This document shows, one piece after another, positions 36,453 through 47,123 of a stretch of DNA of 64,000 nucleotides. The notes below the pieces were generated by a model. The model was given only the letters and a program-made list of their open reading frames with translations, searched no databases and was not told where the DNA came from. The translations under genes were made by a program, and so were the position numbers. The DNA lies in NCBI GenBank assembly GCA_002348385.1, contig DEBD01000013.1, forward strand, positions 224,269 through 288,268, written 5' to 3'. Position 1 is the first letter of the stretch, and every line of letters begins with the position of its first letter. This DNA comes from Gammaproteobacteria bacterium UBA2965 (GTDB lineage: Bacteria > Pseudomonadota > Gammaproteobacteria > Pseudomonadales > Azotimanducaceae).

Positions 36453-37181
36453 TTGGACAGGGCAATGGATCCGCGCCAGGCGACCGTAAATCATACTCCC
36501 CAGCAGGTGCTCAAGGACGCGCTGTCGCGCTATGAGCAAGGGAAGATAGCAATCTCTTTCAGCGGCGCCGAAGACGTCGTGCTCCTAGATATGGCCAACC
36601 AGATGGGGCTTGCCGTAGACGTGTTCTGCCTGGACACGGGGCGCCTGCACGCACAAACCTATCGATTCCTCGAAACGGTACGCCAGCACTACAACCTCGA
36701 CCTTGAGCTGTTGATGCCCCAACCCGAAGCGGTATCAGAGCTGGTGCGTCACAAGGGCCTGTACAGCTTCTATGAAGATGGTCACTCAGAGTGCTGCGCC
36801 ATCCGCAAGATCGAGCCGCTGCGCCGCAAACTGGATACGTTGGATGCCTGGATTACCGGGCAACGTCGTGATCAGAGTGTGACACGCACCAATGTACCCC
36901 AGGAACAGGAAGACCAGGCGTTCTCCACCGACGAGCACACGTTGATCAAGTTCAATCCGCTCGCCGATTGGAGTTCAGCCGACGTGTGGTCCTACATCCG
37001 CACTCAGGGCGTACCATACAACGAGCTGCACGACAGCGGCTTCGTATCCATCGGCTGCGAGCCGTGTACTCGCGCCATTGCGCCGCATGAACATGAGCGC
37101 GCCGGGCGCTGGTGGTGGGAAGAGTCCACTCAGAAAGAATGCGGCCTGCACGCCCAGAACGTCATAAAGATCGTGGACTGA
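36453..37181 (+). CDS. cysH: Assimilatory adenylylsulfate (APS) reductase CysH
   Basis: A 242-aa enzyme that reduces activated sulfate to sulfite. The PP-loop-like SFSGAEDVVLLDM is followed by Cys pairs ECCAIRK (114, 115) and GCEPC (202, 205). These coordinate a 4Fe-4S cluster and mark the APS-using, bacterial type rather than PAPS-specific CysH. Cys230 in KECGLH is the catalytic thiol that needs thioredoxin. TTG at 36453 has AGGA 8 nt upstream; ATG at 36465 is an alternative with poorer spacing. Confidence 0.93.
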   Translation: MDRAMDPRQATVNHTPQQVLKDALSRYEQGKIAISFSGAEDVVLLDMANQMGLAVDVFCLDTGRLHAQTYRFLETVRQHYNLDLELLMPQPEAVSELVRHKGLYSFYEDGHSECCAIRKIEPLRRKLDTLDAWITGQRRDQSVTRTNVPQEQEDQAFSTDEHTLIKFNPLADWSSADVWSYIRTQGVPYNELHDSGFVSIGCEPCTRAIAPHEHERAGRWWWEESTQKECGLHAQNVIKIVD

Positions 37182-37184
37182 GTT

Positions 37185-37517
37185 TTGCATATCACCCTGG
37201 TGAAGAAGATTCTCGCCAGTGGCGAACCGTGCAGGAAATGCAGAGACGTTGAGCAACGCTTGAAAGATGGTGGGCATTGGCCTCGCATAGACGAGGTAAT
37301 TACCGCCGATGAGCGCGATCCCAATTCCCCCGGCATGCGCCTAGCCAAAGATCTAAACATCGACCTGGCGCCGTTTTTCGTGGTTCGCGACAACGGCGCG
37401 GTGACGATCTACACCTTGTACTTCAAATTCGTCAAAGAAGTGCTCCAGTCCAACCACCGGCAGAGCGACGCCGACAAGGAGCTGCTGGAAAACAATCCAG
37501 ATCTGGATTTTATCTAG
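37185..37517 (+). CDS. Thioredoxin-fold CxxC small protein downstream of cysH
   Basis: A 110-aa protein with a redox-type CRKC motif (Cys16, Cys19) after a short beta strand and alpha turn, and a LAPFFVV strand whose Pro fits the conserved cis-Pro of thioredoxin folds. It starts 3 bp after cysH and overlaps the cysB 3' end by 4 bp. A role as reductant or partner for APS reductase is plausible from context only. The TTG start at 37185 is tentative; GTG at 37200 would also work. Confidence 0.65.
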   Translation: MHITLVKKILASGEPCRKCRDVEQRLKDGGHWPRIDEVITADERDPNSPGMRLAKDLNIDLAPFFVVRDNGAVTIYTLYFKFVKEVLQSNHRQSDADKELLENNPDLDFI

Positions 37518-38500
37518 AGCTCCGGGAGCTCAAAGTCGGCAAACAACGCTGCCCGCGCGGACGCGGTGGAGCATCCTACTGCCGCCTCAACGCTGGCCTG
37601 ATCCAGGTGCGGTGCGAACCGCTCGATGAAATCGTACATGTAGCGCCTCAAGAACGTGCCGCGGCGAAAACCGATGTGAGTCACGCTAGGCTCGAAAAGA
37701 TGCGATGCGTCGATGCACACCAGGTCCCCATCGATGGCCGGATCGAGCGCCATTGTGGCAATGATCCCAACTCCTAGCCCGAGCCGCACATAGGTTTTGA
37801 TGACGTCCGTATCGGTGGCGGTGAACACCACATTGGGCGTGTGCCCGGATGATTTGAACGCGTCGTCCAGCTTAGAGCGCCCGGTGAATCCAAACACGTA
37901 GGTAACCAACGGCTGCTCCGCCAGGTCTTCTAGTTGCAGCCCGCCGCTCTGCTCGGACTGCTCGATCAACGGGTGTCCCTCCGGCACCACCACGGATCGG
38001 TTCCAGCGGTAGCACGGCATCATGATGAGATCGCCGAAAAGCTCCAACCCTTCCGTGGCGATGGCGAAATCCACCGCGCCGGTTGCGGCCAGCTCGGCGA
38101 TCTGCGTGGGTGACCCCTGATTCATATGCAGCGCCACGTCGGGATACGACTGGCGAAATGAAGCGATGACAGGTGGCAATGCGTAGCGTGCTTGGGTGTG
38201 CGTGGTGGCCACGGACAACGACCCGGATTTTTCGTTACTGTACTCCTGGGCAACCTGCTTGATGGTCTCTACCTCACGCAGGATGTCCCCCGCCATTCGA
38301 ACGATGGATTCACCTACCGGCGTAATGTGCGTGAGGTGCTTACCGCTGCGCGCGAAAATCTCAATCCCCAGTTCGTCCTCAAGCAGGCGAATCTGCTTGC
38401 TGATACCGGGCTGGGAGGTAAACAGGCTCTGTGCGGTAGCCGAAACGTTGAGGTCGTGATGGGCGACCTCCCAGATGTAGCGGAGCTGTTGAAGCTTCAC
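37514..38500 (-). CDS. cysB: LysR-type regulator CysB
   Basis: A 328-aa LysR regulator. The N-terminal winged helix (MKLQQLRYIWEVAHHDLNVS) is CysB-like, as are TTHTQARYALPPVI and the long effector domain. CysB activates sulfate assimilation genes with O-acetylserine or N-acetylserine as inducer. It converges on the cysH pair; the cysI locus at 47124 is a likely further target. Confidence 0.95.
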   Translation of the reverse strand: MKLQQLRYIWEVAHHDLNVSATAQSLFTSQPGISKQIRLLEDELGIEIFARSGKHLTHITPVGESIVRMAGDILREVETIKQVAQEYSNEKSGSLSVATTHTQARYALPPVIASFRQSYPDVALHMNQGSPTQIAELAATGAVDFAIATEGLELFGDLIMMPCYRWNRSVVVPEGHPLIEQSEQSGGLQLEDLAEQPLVTYVFGFTGRSKLDDAFKSSGHTPNVVFTATDTDVIKTYVRLGLGVGIIATMALDPAIDGDLVCIDASHLFEPSVTHIGFRRGTFLRRYMYDFIERFAPHLDQASVEAAVGCSTASARAALFADFELPEL

Positions 38501-38544
38501 CAGTAATAACCGTTAGGCTTTAAAACGGGATTTAGTATAACCGA

Positions 38545-39447
38545 CTATCGCTGATTGGCGATCCCGTGGGGAACGTGGCCGGTTGTCACGTGGTCTTTTG
38601 CTCGCTCGCAATGCAGCGACTGGTCATCGAAAAACACGTCGGCTCCGAACGCACGCAGAAACTCTGTCTTGTCCATCCCACCAAGAAACAGCGACTCGTC
38701 CAGGCGGATGTCCCAGGCACGCAGGGTGCGGATTACCCGCTCGTGGGCGGGGGCGCTGCGGGCGGTGACCAGGGCCGTGCGAATCGGGCACTGCTGCTCA
38801 CCGAACTCTCGCTGCAATCCGTGCAGCGCGGACAGGAACGGCTTGAAGGGGCCGCCTTCCAGGGGCCGCCCCGCTGCCTGCGCTTCTTTTTCGCTAAATG
38901 CAGCCAACCCTTGAGACTGATACACCTGCTCAGCTTCGTCCGAGAAAAGCACCGAGTCCCCGTCGAACGCCAACCGCAAATCGGCCGACGGATTGCGGGG
39001 CTCACCGGCAGGAGTGCCGATCAGAGTCGCCGCGGCAACACCGTGTTCCAGAGCGTGACCCACGTCCTCGGCGTGGGTGGAAAGGAACAGGCTGCAACCA
39101 AATGCCCGAACGTAACGATACGGGCTTTCTCCGCCGCAGAACGCGGCTCGCGTGATATCCAGTTCGTTGGCCTTGATGGAATTGAAAATACGCAGTCCTG
39201 TGTCGGCCGAGTTGCGCGACAGCAATATAATCTCGACTCTTCGTTTTCCTAGTAAATCATTGATATTAAGTAGTTTTTTTACCATGGAAAGTGCTTCGCC
39301 GGGCTCCAGCACCACATCTTCGTGTTGGATCTGATAACGCCGGTACGCCTCCAGCCCCTCGCGCTCGTACAAGTCGTTGCTTTCGTCCAGATCGAACAGG
39401 GCGCGAGAGCTGATGGCCACTGTCAGCGTGGTTTCATCGTCGGCCAT
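38545..39447 (-). CDS. Cytosolic 5'-nucleotidase-like protein (PF06189 family)
   Basis: A 300-aa HAD-like protein with VAISSRALFDLDESNDLYE at the N-terminus, IILLSRNSADTGLRIFNSI, and LAFDGDSVLFSDEAEQVY in the middle. These match the cN-I-type 5'-nucleotidase family. It probably dephosphorylates nucleoside monophosphates. Residues 56-70 are written in rare, A/T-rich codons unlike the rest of the gene. The ATG at 39447 shares its last coordinate with the end of the upstream DUF465 gene, suggesting coupling. Confidence 0.85.
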   Translation of the reverse strand: MADDETTLTVAISSRALFDLDESNDLYEREGLEAYRRYQIQHEDVVLEPGEALSMVKKLLNINDLLGKRRVEIILLSRNSADTGLRIFNSIKANELDITRAAFCGGESPYRYVRAFGCSLFLSTHAEDVGHALEHGVAAATLIGTPAGEPRNPSADLRLAFDGDSVLFSDEAEQVYQSQGLAAFSEKEAQAAGRPLEGGPFKPFLSALHGLQREFGEQQCPIRTALVTARSAPAHERVIRTLRAWDIRLDESLFLGGMDKTEFLRAFGADVFFDDQSLHCERAKDHVTTGHVPHGIANQR

Positions 39448-39644
39448 CAGGCATCCAGATCCGGAATGAGTTGGCTTTCCAGCTTGGTCATCATGTCTTT
39501 AAGTTTCAGCTTGCGCTTTTTCAAGCGTTGGATTCGCATGCTGTCGTTGTGGGTGGTTTGGATCAGGTGGTGAATCACCTCGTCTAGATCCCGGTGCTCG
39601 AGCCGCAACTGTTCGAGCCAGCGTTCGATTTCAGGTCTTTCCAT
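39447..39644 (-). CDS. DUF465/YdcH-family small coiled-coil protein
   Basis: A 65-aa helical, charged protein (LRLEHRDLDEVIHHL, then RIQRLKKRKLKLKDMMTKLES). It matches the YdcH/DUF465 family, whose function is unknown. It precedes and touches the nucleotidase gene. Confidence 0.85.
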   Translation of the reverse strand: MERPEIERWLEQLRLEHRDLDEVIHHLIQTTHNDSMRIQRLKKRKLKLKDMMTKLESQLIPDLDA

Positions 39645-39734
39645 AAGACTCCGCGCTACGGATTACATGACTGGCATGGCATGATTGGTCCGTATGCGAC
39701 GGGCTTATGATACCAGTTCTGGGATGGCATTCGG

Positions 39735-40241
39735 TTGGTCTTGATCATCCTGGCAGCACTGCTCTCGGTGGTGGCCTTCGTAGTGTTGGTCCGTCTGCTG
39801 TGGCTTTCTGGCAAGCGCCGCGGGCCTAGCGGCATCGTCGTGCTGGCAGCAGTGGTGCTGCTGGCAGGCCTTGCTGTACTGACGGCCACTGGCCGGCTGC
39901 ACTGGTTGGCCGCATTAGGTACCGCCGTATTACCGTTTCTGCGCAGAGGCGTCGGCCTGATCCGCTGGATCCCCTGGCTGAGCAACCTCTACCAGGCCCG
40001 GGCACGCGCAAAAGGCCAGGGGCAGGCGCACAACCAGGCACGTTCGGGGACCCTGACACCCGCCGACGCGCGAGAGATTCTCGGTCTGGAATCGCCGAAT
40101 CCCACTGCCAATGAAGTCATTGCCGCGCACCGGCGCCTGATCCAGAAGCTGCACCCCGACCGAGGCGGCTCCAACTATCTCGCCCAGCAGCTCAACGAGG
40201 CCAAGCGCGTGTTACTGGAAGGCCGGAAGTCCTCAGACTGA
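39735..40241 (+). CDS. Membrane-anchored J-domain protein
   Basis: A 168-aa protein with two N-terminal hydrophobic helices (about residues 2-23 and 33-52). A basic linker follows, then a short C-terminal J domain (about 110-165) with HPD in LIQKLHPDRGGSNYLAQQLNEAK. This layout recalls Tim14/Pam18-like DnaJ proteins. It would recruit and stimulate DnaK at the inner membrane. Start is a TTG at 39735 (or TTG 39741); no ATG fits. The downstream 229 bp (40242-40470) shows no supported gene. Confidence 0.82.
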   Translation: MVLIILAALLSVVAFVVLVRLLWLSGKRRGPSGIVVLAAVVLLAGLAVLTATGRLHWLAALGTAVLPFLRRGVGLIRWIPWLSNLYQARARAKGQGQAHNQARSGTLTPADAREILGLESPNPTANEVIAAHRRLIQKLHPDRGGSNYLAQQLNEAKRVLLEGRKSSD

Positions 40242-40470
40242 CATCCGCATGGGCGGCGAAGCCGGCCGAGTCTTCCGTCACACTTTCACCATCCAGCTTC
40301 AAACAGGCTGCCAGACCGGCCTTCTCCTCGAGCATCGGCGCTCGACGACTCGGAGCAAGATTCGACGGACACGGCGTGCAGGCGACACTATGCCAACCCG
40401 GGCGGGTCATTAGGCGGGATGACAACAATTGAGAATCGAACAGGATTTATGACTAGAGAATACATTGCGG

Positions 40471-40866
40471 CTAGCCGCGCAGTAGCCCCCTCGCCTCTTC
40501 TTCTAGGGCGCGCAGGCGTCTGACCCAATTATCCAGCAGTAGAAACTCCTCGTCGCTCACACCGAACACCTTGCTCACCTCTTTGAGCAAGCACTCCTCC
40601 TCGATTTCGAACGCGCCGTCGACGTAGCTGAGCAACAACAGGTTGAGCAGCGCGACGATGCGCGAGCGCCGGGTATCGAAGGTGTGTTCGATGCCCCTGA
40701 GCTCCAGATAATCCGCATCGATGTCTGGATTGAGCTCCATTTCGCGCTTGAACTCATCGAGCATGCCTTCTTCGTTCGGATCCAACAGGCCGTCGGAGAC
40801 CACAACGTTGTGCGCCAAACCCAACAGAGCTTTGCGTTGATCGGGCTTGAGGGAGCTCAGCCACAT
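40471..40866 (-). CDS. TerB-like / uncharacterised helical protein
   Basis: A 131-aa, acidic, all-helical protein (LGLAHNVVVSDGLLDPNEEGMLDEFKRE, LLLSYVDGAFEIEEECLLKEVSKVFGV). Two acidic segments about 65 residues apart recall the TerB tellurite-resistance fold, which binds metal through such residues. The ATG at 40866 is 5 bp after the stop of a 50-aa membrane protein, suggesting the two act together. Confidence 0.65.
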   Translation of the reverse strand: MWLSSLKPDQRKALLGLAHNVVVSDGLLDPNEEGMLDEFKREMELNPDIDADYLELRGIEHTFDTRRSRIVALLNLLLLSYVDGAFEIEEECLLKEVSKVFGVSDEEFLLLDNWVRRLRALEEEARGLLRG

Positions 40867-40871
40867 GGTCG

Positions 40872-41024
40872 CTAGCCGCCGAAATACTTGATGAGGCCTT
40901 CGCCCAGGCTGAGCAGCATGACCACCACCGACAGCCAACCCCAGCCGATACACGCCATCATCACCACCGACTGCTCAAGAAGGTCTTCCAGCGTATACAG
41001 CAGCGGCGAGAACAAACGGGCCAT
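40872..41024 (-). CDS. Small single-span membrane protein (50 aa)
   Basis: A 50-aa frame whose ATG at 41024 has AAGGAG 6 nt upstream, a strong site. Residues about 19-42 form one hydrophobic helix (SVVMMACIGWGWLSVVVML) and the C-terminus is KYFGG. It is followed 5 bp later by the TerB-like gene. I recognise no family. An in-frame ATG two codons upstream directly abuts the ribosome-binding site and is less likely. Confidence 0.65.
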   Translation of the reverse strand: MARLFSPLLYTLEDLLEQSVVMMACIGWGWLSVVVMLLSLGEGLIKYFGG

Positions 41025-41208
41025 ATTCATCTCCTTCACAGACCGCGCAGTGTAATTGAAATCACAGTTAGCTCGCCATGCTCGATTCACCTCCGTCATC
41101 TATCCCGAACCGGGAAGGGTGGATGTCTATTTCGCCAACTTTGGCCACCAGGAAGCGCTTCACCTCGCCGAGTTTCAATCGGGAGATGAATTGAGTTAAC
41201 CTGGCGCC

Positions 41209-41301
41209 ATGCGAAATGTATCGGCACCACAATTGACTTGGTACAGCGCCCAAAGCCAGGTGAACGGCTGGGTGACCTGGGACTATTTTTTTATGCGATA
41301 G
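41209..41301 (+). CDS. Candidate leader peptide rich in Trp, Tyr and Phe (attenuator control of DAHP synthase)
   Basis: A 30-codon frame (ATG 41209, TAG 41299-41301) upstream of the DAHP synthase gene. It encodes three Trp, two Tyr and two Phe; the last eight sense codons before Met-Arg-stop read WVTWDYFF. A run of codons for all three aromatic end products is what ribosome-mediated attenuation needs. The stop codon is followed at once by a 12-bp hairpin, an antiterminator-compatible segment and a rho-independent terminator, all before the gene. The ribosome-binding site is weak, which lowers certainty that it is translated. Confidence 0.7.
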   Translation: MRNVSAPQLTWYSAQSQVNGWVTWDYFFMR

Positions 41302-41376
41302 CACGCCTGTTTGACCAAACAAGGTAGTGCAAACCCGCTGCCTCGGAACGAAACCCCGCAAGGCAGCGCCAGCGGG
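41301..41376 (+). promoter_or_regulatory. Pause hairpin and candidate antiterminator of the DAHP synthase attenuator
   Basis: GCAC, CCT and GTTT (41301-41312) pair with AAAC, AGG and GTGC (41317-41330), giving a hairpin that starts at the leader stop codon. CCCGCTG (41334-41340) is complementary to CAGCGGG (41370-41376). That second segment includes most of the terminator 3' arm, so the two pairings exclude each other. The pairing is seen in sequence; the regulatory logic is inferred. Confidence 0.55.
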
Positions 41377-41385
41377 GTTTTTTTT
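41353..41385 (+). terminator. Attenuator terminator upstream of DAHP synthase
   Basis: ACCCCGC (41353-41359) pairs with GCGGGGT (41372-41378). A small inner GGC/GCC stem lies in the loop, and eight T end at 41385. It lies 42 bp before the DAHP synthase ATG and after the leader peptide. It does not end any annotated gene, because the genes upstream run the other way. Confidence 0.88.
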
Positions 41386-41426
41386 GGGCTTGTTAGTTTC
41401 GGGGACAGGCCGATTTGGAGAGTGAC

Positions 41427-42521
41427 ATGTCAGAACTGGAAAACGTAAATGTGGCGCCACCGGAGGTACTGGTTACGCCTGCGGCGCTCAAGGCTCGCCT
41501 TCCCGCCTCGCGGCGCGTAGGCGAACTGGTGCGCAGCTCTCGCCATACCGTGGCGGAGATACTGGCCAGGCGTGATCCCCGCCTGCTGGTGGTGGTGGGG
41601 CCCTGCTCCATTCACGACCCCGAAGCAGCGCTGGACTACGCCCGGCGACTCATGGACACCGCGCAGAAATTGCGCTCACACCTGTTCATTGTGATGCGCA
41701 CCTACTTTGAAAAACCTCGAACTACCGTCGGCTGGAAAGGTCTGATCAACGATCCGTACCTAGACGACTCCTTTCAGGTAGGTGAGGGATTGTCCATCGC
41801 ACGCAAGCTGCTCCTAGACATTTCCGAAATCGGCCTGCCGGTAAGTACTGAAGCCCTCGATCCCATCACGCCTCAATACCTGCACGATCTCATTACCTGG
41901 TCTGCCATCGGCGCACGCACCACCGAATCCCAGACGCATCGTGAGCTGGCGTCAGGTCTGAGCTCAGCGGTGGGATTCAAGAACGGCACCGATGGCTCCC
42001 TGGAGGTCGCCATTAACGCCCTCGAATCAGTGACCAACCCGCATCGCTTTCTGGGAATCAACGCAACTGGCCAGGTGGCGCTCATCCAAAGCACGGGCAA
42101 TGCCAACGCACATATCGTACTGCGCGGCGGCAGCACTGGGCCCAACTACGAACCCGCATCCATTGCTCAATGCGAGCGGGCGCTGGAACAGATCGGCCAG
42201 CGCGCCAACATCATGGTGGACTGCAGTCATGCCAACTCCAACAAGGATCACAGCAGGCAGGCAGACGTTGCGCGTTGCGTGGCCGATCAGATCCGCAATG
42301 GCAACCAGTCCCTGATTGGGCTGATGATCGAGAGCAATCTGCACGAAGGCAATCAGCGCCTGAGTGGGGAACTGCGCTATGGCGTATCCATCACGGATGC
42401 CTGCATTGACTGGAAAACAACAGACGACTTACTCAAGGAAATCGCTCAATCGCTGAAGGAGCATTTGCCCAAGCGATTGCCTCGCGAGAACGGTAACAAA
42501 GAGGGACAGACGTTGGCGTAG
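41427..42521 (+). CDS. aroG: 3-deoxy-7-phosphoheptulonate (DAHP) synthase, type I (AroF/AroG/AroH family)
   Basis: A 364-aa enzyme that condenses phosphoenolpyruvate and erythrose 4-phosphate, the first step to Phe, Tyr and Trp. Conserved parts are VVVGPCSIHDPEAALDYA, MRTYFEKPRTTVGWKGLINDP, GFKNGTDG, and MVDCSHANSNKDH with metal ligands. Which feedback type (Phe, Tyr or Trp) it is cannot be read safely. The ATG at 41427 has GGAG 7 nt upstream; a TTG at 41415 overlaps that site. The aromatic leader and terminator upstream suggest attenuation. Confidence 0.93.
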   Translation: MSELENVNVAPPEVLVTPAALKARLPASRRVGELVRSSRHTVAEILARRDPRLLVVVGPCSIHDPEAALDYARRLMDTAQKLRSHLFIVMRTYFEKPRTTVGWKGLINDPYLDDSFQVGEGLSIARKLLLDISEIGLPVSTEALDPITPQYLHDLITWSAIGARTTESQTHRELASGLSSAVGFKNGTDGSLEVAINALESVTNPHRFLGINATGQVALIQSTGNANAHIVLRGGSTGPNYEPASIAQCERALEQIGQRANIMVDCSHANSNKDHSRQADVARCVADQIRNGNQSLIGLMIESNLHEGNQRLSGELRYGVSITDACIDWKTTDDLLKEIAQSLKEHLPKRLPRENGNKEGQTLA

Positions 42522-42544
42522 CCAACCAGCCGGCGCCAACGTCT
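42508..42544. repeat. Perfect 11-bp inverted repeat spanning the DAHP synthase stop codon
   Basis: AGACGTTGGCG (42508-42518) and CGCCAACGTCT (42534-42544) form an 11-bp perfect stem with a 15-nt loop holding the TAG stop. It lies between convergent DAHP synthase and nfuA. There is no T run on either strand, so it may be an mRNA-stabilising or rho-related structure rather than an intrinsic terminator. Confidence 0.75.
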
Positions 42545-42560
42545 ACTGGCTGGTCAGCGC

Positions 42561-43142
42561 TTACTGGTAGTACGCGTTCTCGGTGACAGTGTGGTCCGTG
42601 GAGTCCTTGATTCCAGCAAGTTCCGGCACTTGCTCCAGCAGCTGTTTCTCCACGCCATTCTTGAGCGTGATATCCACCGCTGCGCACCCTTGGCAACCAC
42701 CTCCGAACTCCAAAACGGCGGTCTTGTCTTCCAGAATCTCCACCAGGGTCACCATACCCCCGTGGGAGGCCAGACCCGGATTGACGTCGTTGTACAGCAC
42801 ATAGTTCACGCGGTCTTCCAAGGTCGCATCGGGCCCTATCTGGGGTAGCCTCGCGTTGGGCGCCTTGATGGTGAGCTGCCCTCCCATGCGGTCTTCCGCG
42901 TAATCAACGTGAGCGTCTTCCAGATAGGAGACGCTGCTGCCTTCGAACCAGGCAGTAAAGCCCTCGTAAGGAACCGGGATGTCGCCTTCCTGTTCCTCGC
43001 CAGGCTGGCAGTACGCGATGCAGGTTTCCGCATGCGGCGTGCCCGGCTGCGCAACGAACACTCGAATCCCCACGTCTTGGTGTTCCTGTTTCGCCAAAAG
43101 CTCGCAAAGATAGGCTTGGGCAGACTCGGAGATCTCGATCAT
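42561..43142 (-). CDS. nfuA: Fe/S biogenesis protein NfuA
   Basis: A 193-aa scaffold/carrier. Residues 1-95 form a degenerate A-type domain (MIEISESAQAYL) and residues about 105-193 the Nfu domain with cluster ligands Cys150 and Cys153 in GGGCQGC. It delivers 4Fe-4S clusters, for example to enzymes such as lipoyl synthase or aconitase. It converges on the DAHP synthase gene. Confidence 0.95.
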   Translation of the reverse strand: MIEISESAQAYLCELLAKQEHQDVGIRVFVAQPGTPHAETCIAYCQPGEEQEGDIPVPYEGFTAWFEGSSVSYLEDAHVDYAEDRMGGQLTIKAPNARLPQIGPDATLEDRVNYVLYNDVNPGLASHGGMVTLVEILEDKTAVLEFGGGCQGCAAVDITLKNGVEKQLLEQVPELAGIKDSTDHTVTENAYYQ

Positions 43143-43193
43143 CTTGGCTTCCGCTAATCCCGACTAAATTACTAGGAATTAACGATGTTAACC

Positions 43194-43330
43194 AATTGCC
43201 CGCTTGCCGGCAATGCAGGTGAAAGCAGGTAGCGCCTCACAGCGACATGAATGGCTCTCATGCGCACTGTCTTTAACTTCAATTGCCCTCAAGGCGCGGG
43301 GCATTAAACTTTACCTGCCCGTAATTGCCC
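43194..43330 (+). promoter_or_regulatory. metH leader with three AATTGCCC copies and an inverted repeat
   Basis: AATTGCCC occurs at 43194-43201, 43281-43288 and 43323-43330. GCAGGTA (43225-43231) is complementary to TACCTGC (43312-43318). It could be an operator array or a structured leader. It does not match the cobalamin, SAM or SAH riboswitch cores well enough to name. Confidence 0.3.
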
Positions 43331-43345
43331 GAGAGCCGCTCACCC

Positions 43346-47026
<3,681 letters not shown>

Positions 47027-47123
47027 GCTGTCCCGCGATCGTTCTAAGGATAGTGCTAACCGTTCCTTGGGACGACCCCAGGCCGATGGTAACTTCGCGC
47101 GCACATCAAAACCCGGCCCGGTA

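Noticed and set aside
40192..40428. 78-aa minus-strand frame in the gap after the J-domain gene
   Set aside because: No ribosome-binding site, low-complexity Arg/Ser/Pro composition, and partial overlap with the J-domain gene; not supportable as a gene.
43143..43345. Cobalamin riboswitch upstream of metH
   Set aside because: Only an ACCTGCC segment resembles the B12 box; the other conserved core elements could not be found, and the gap is short.
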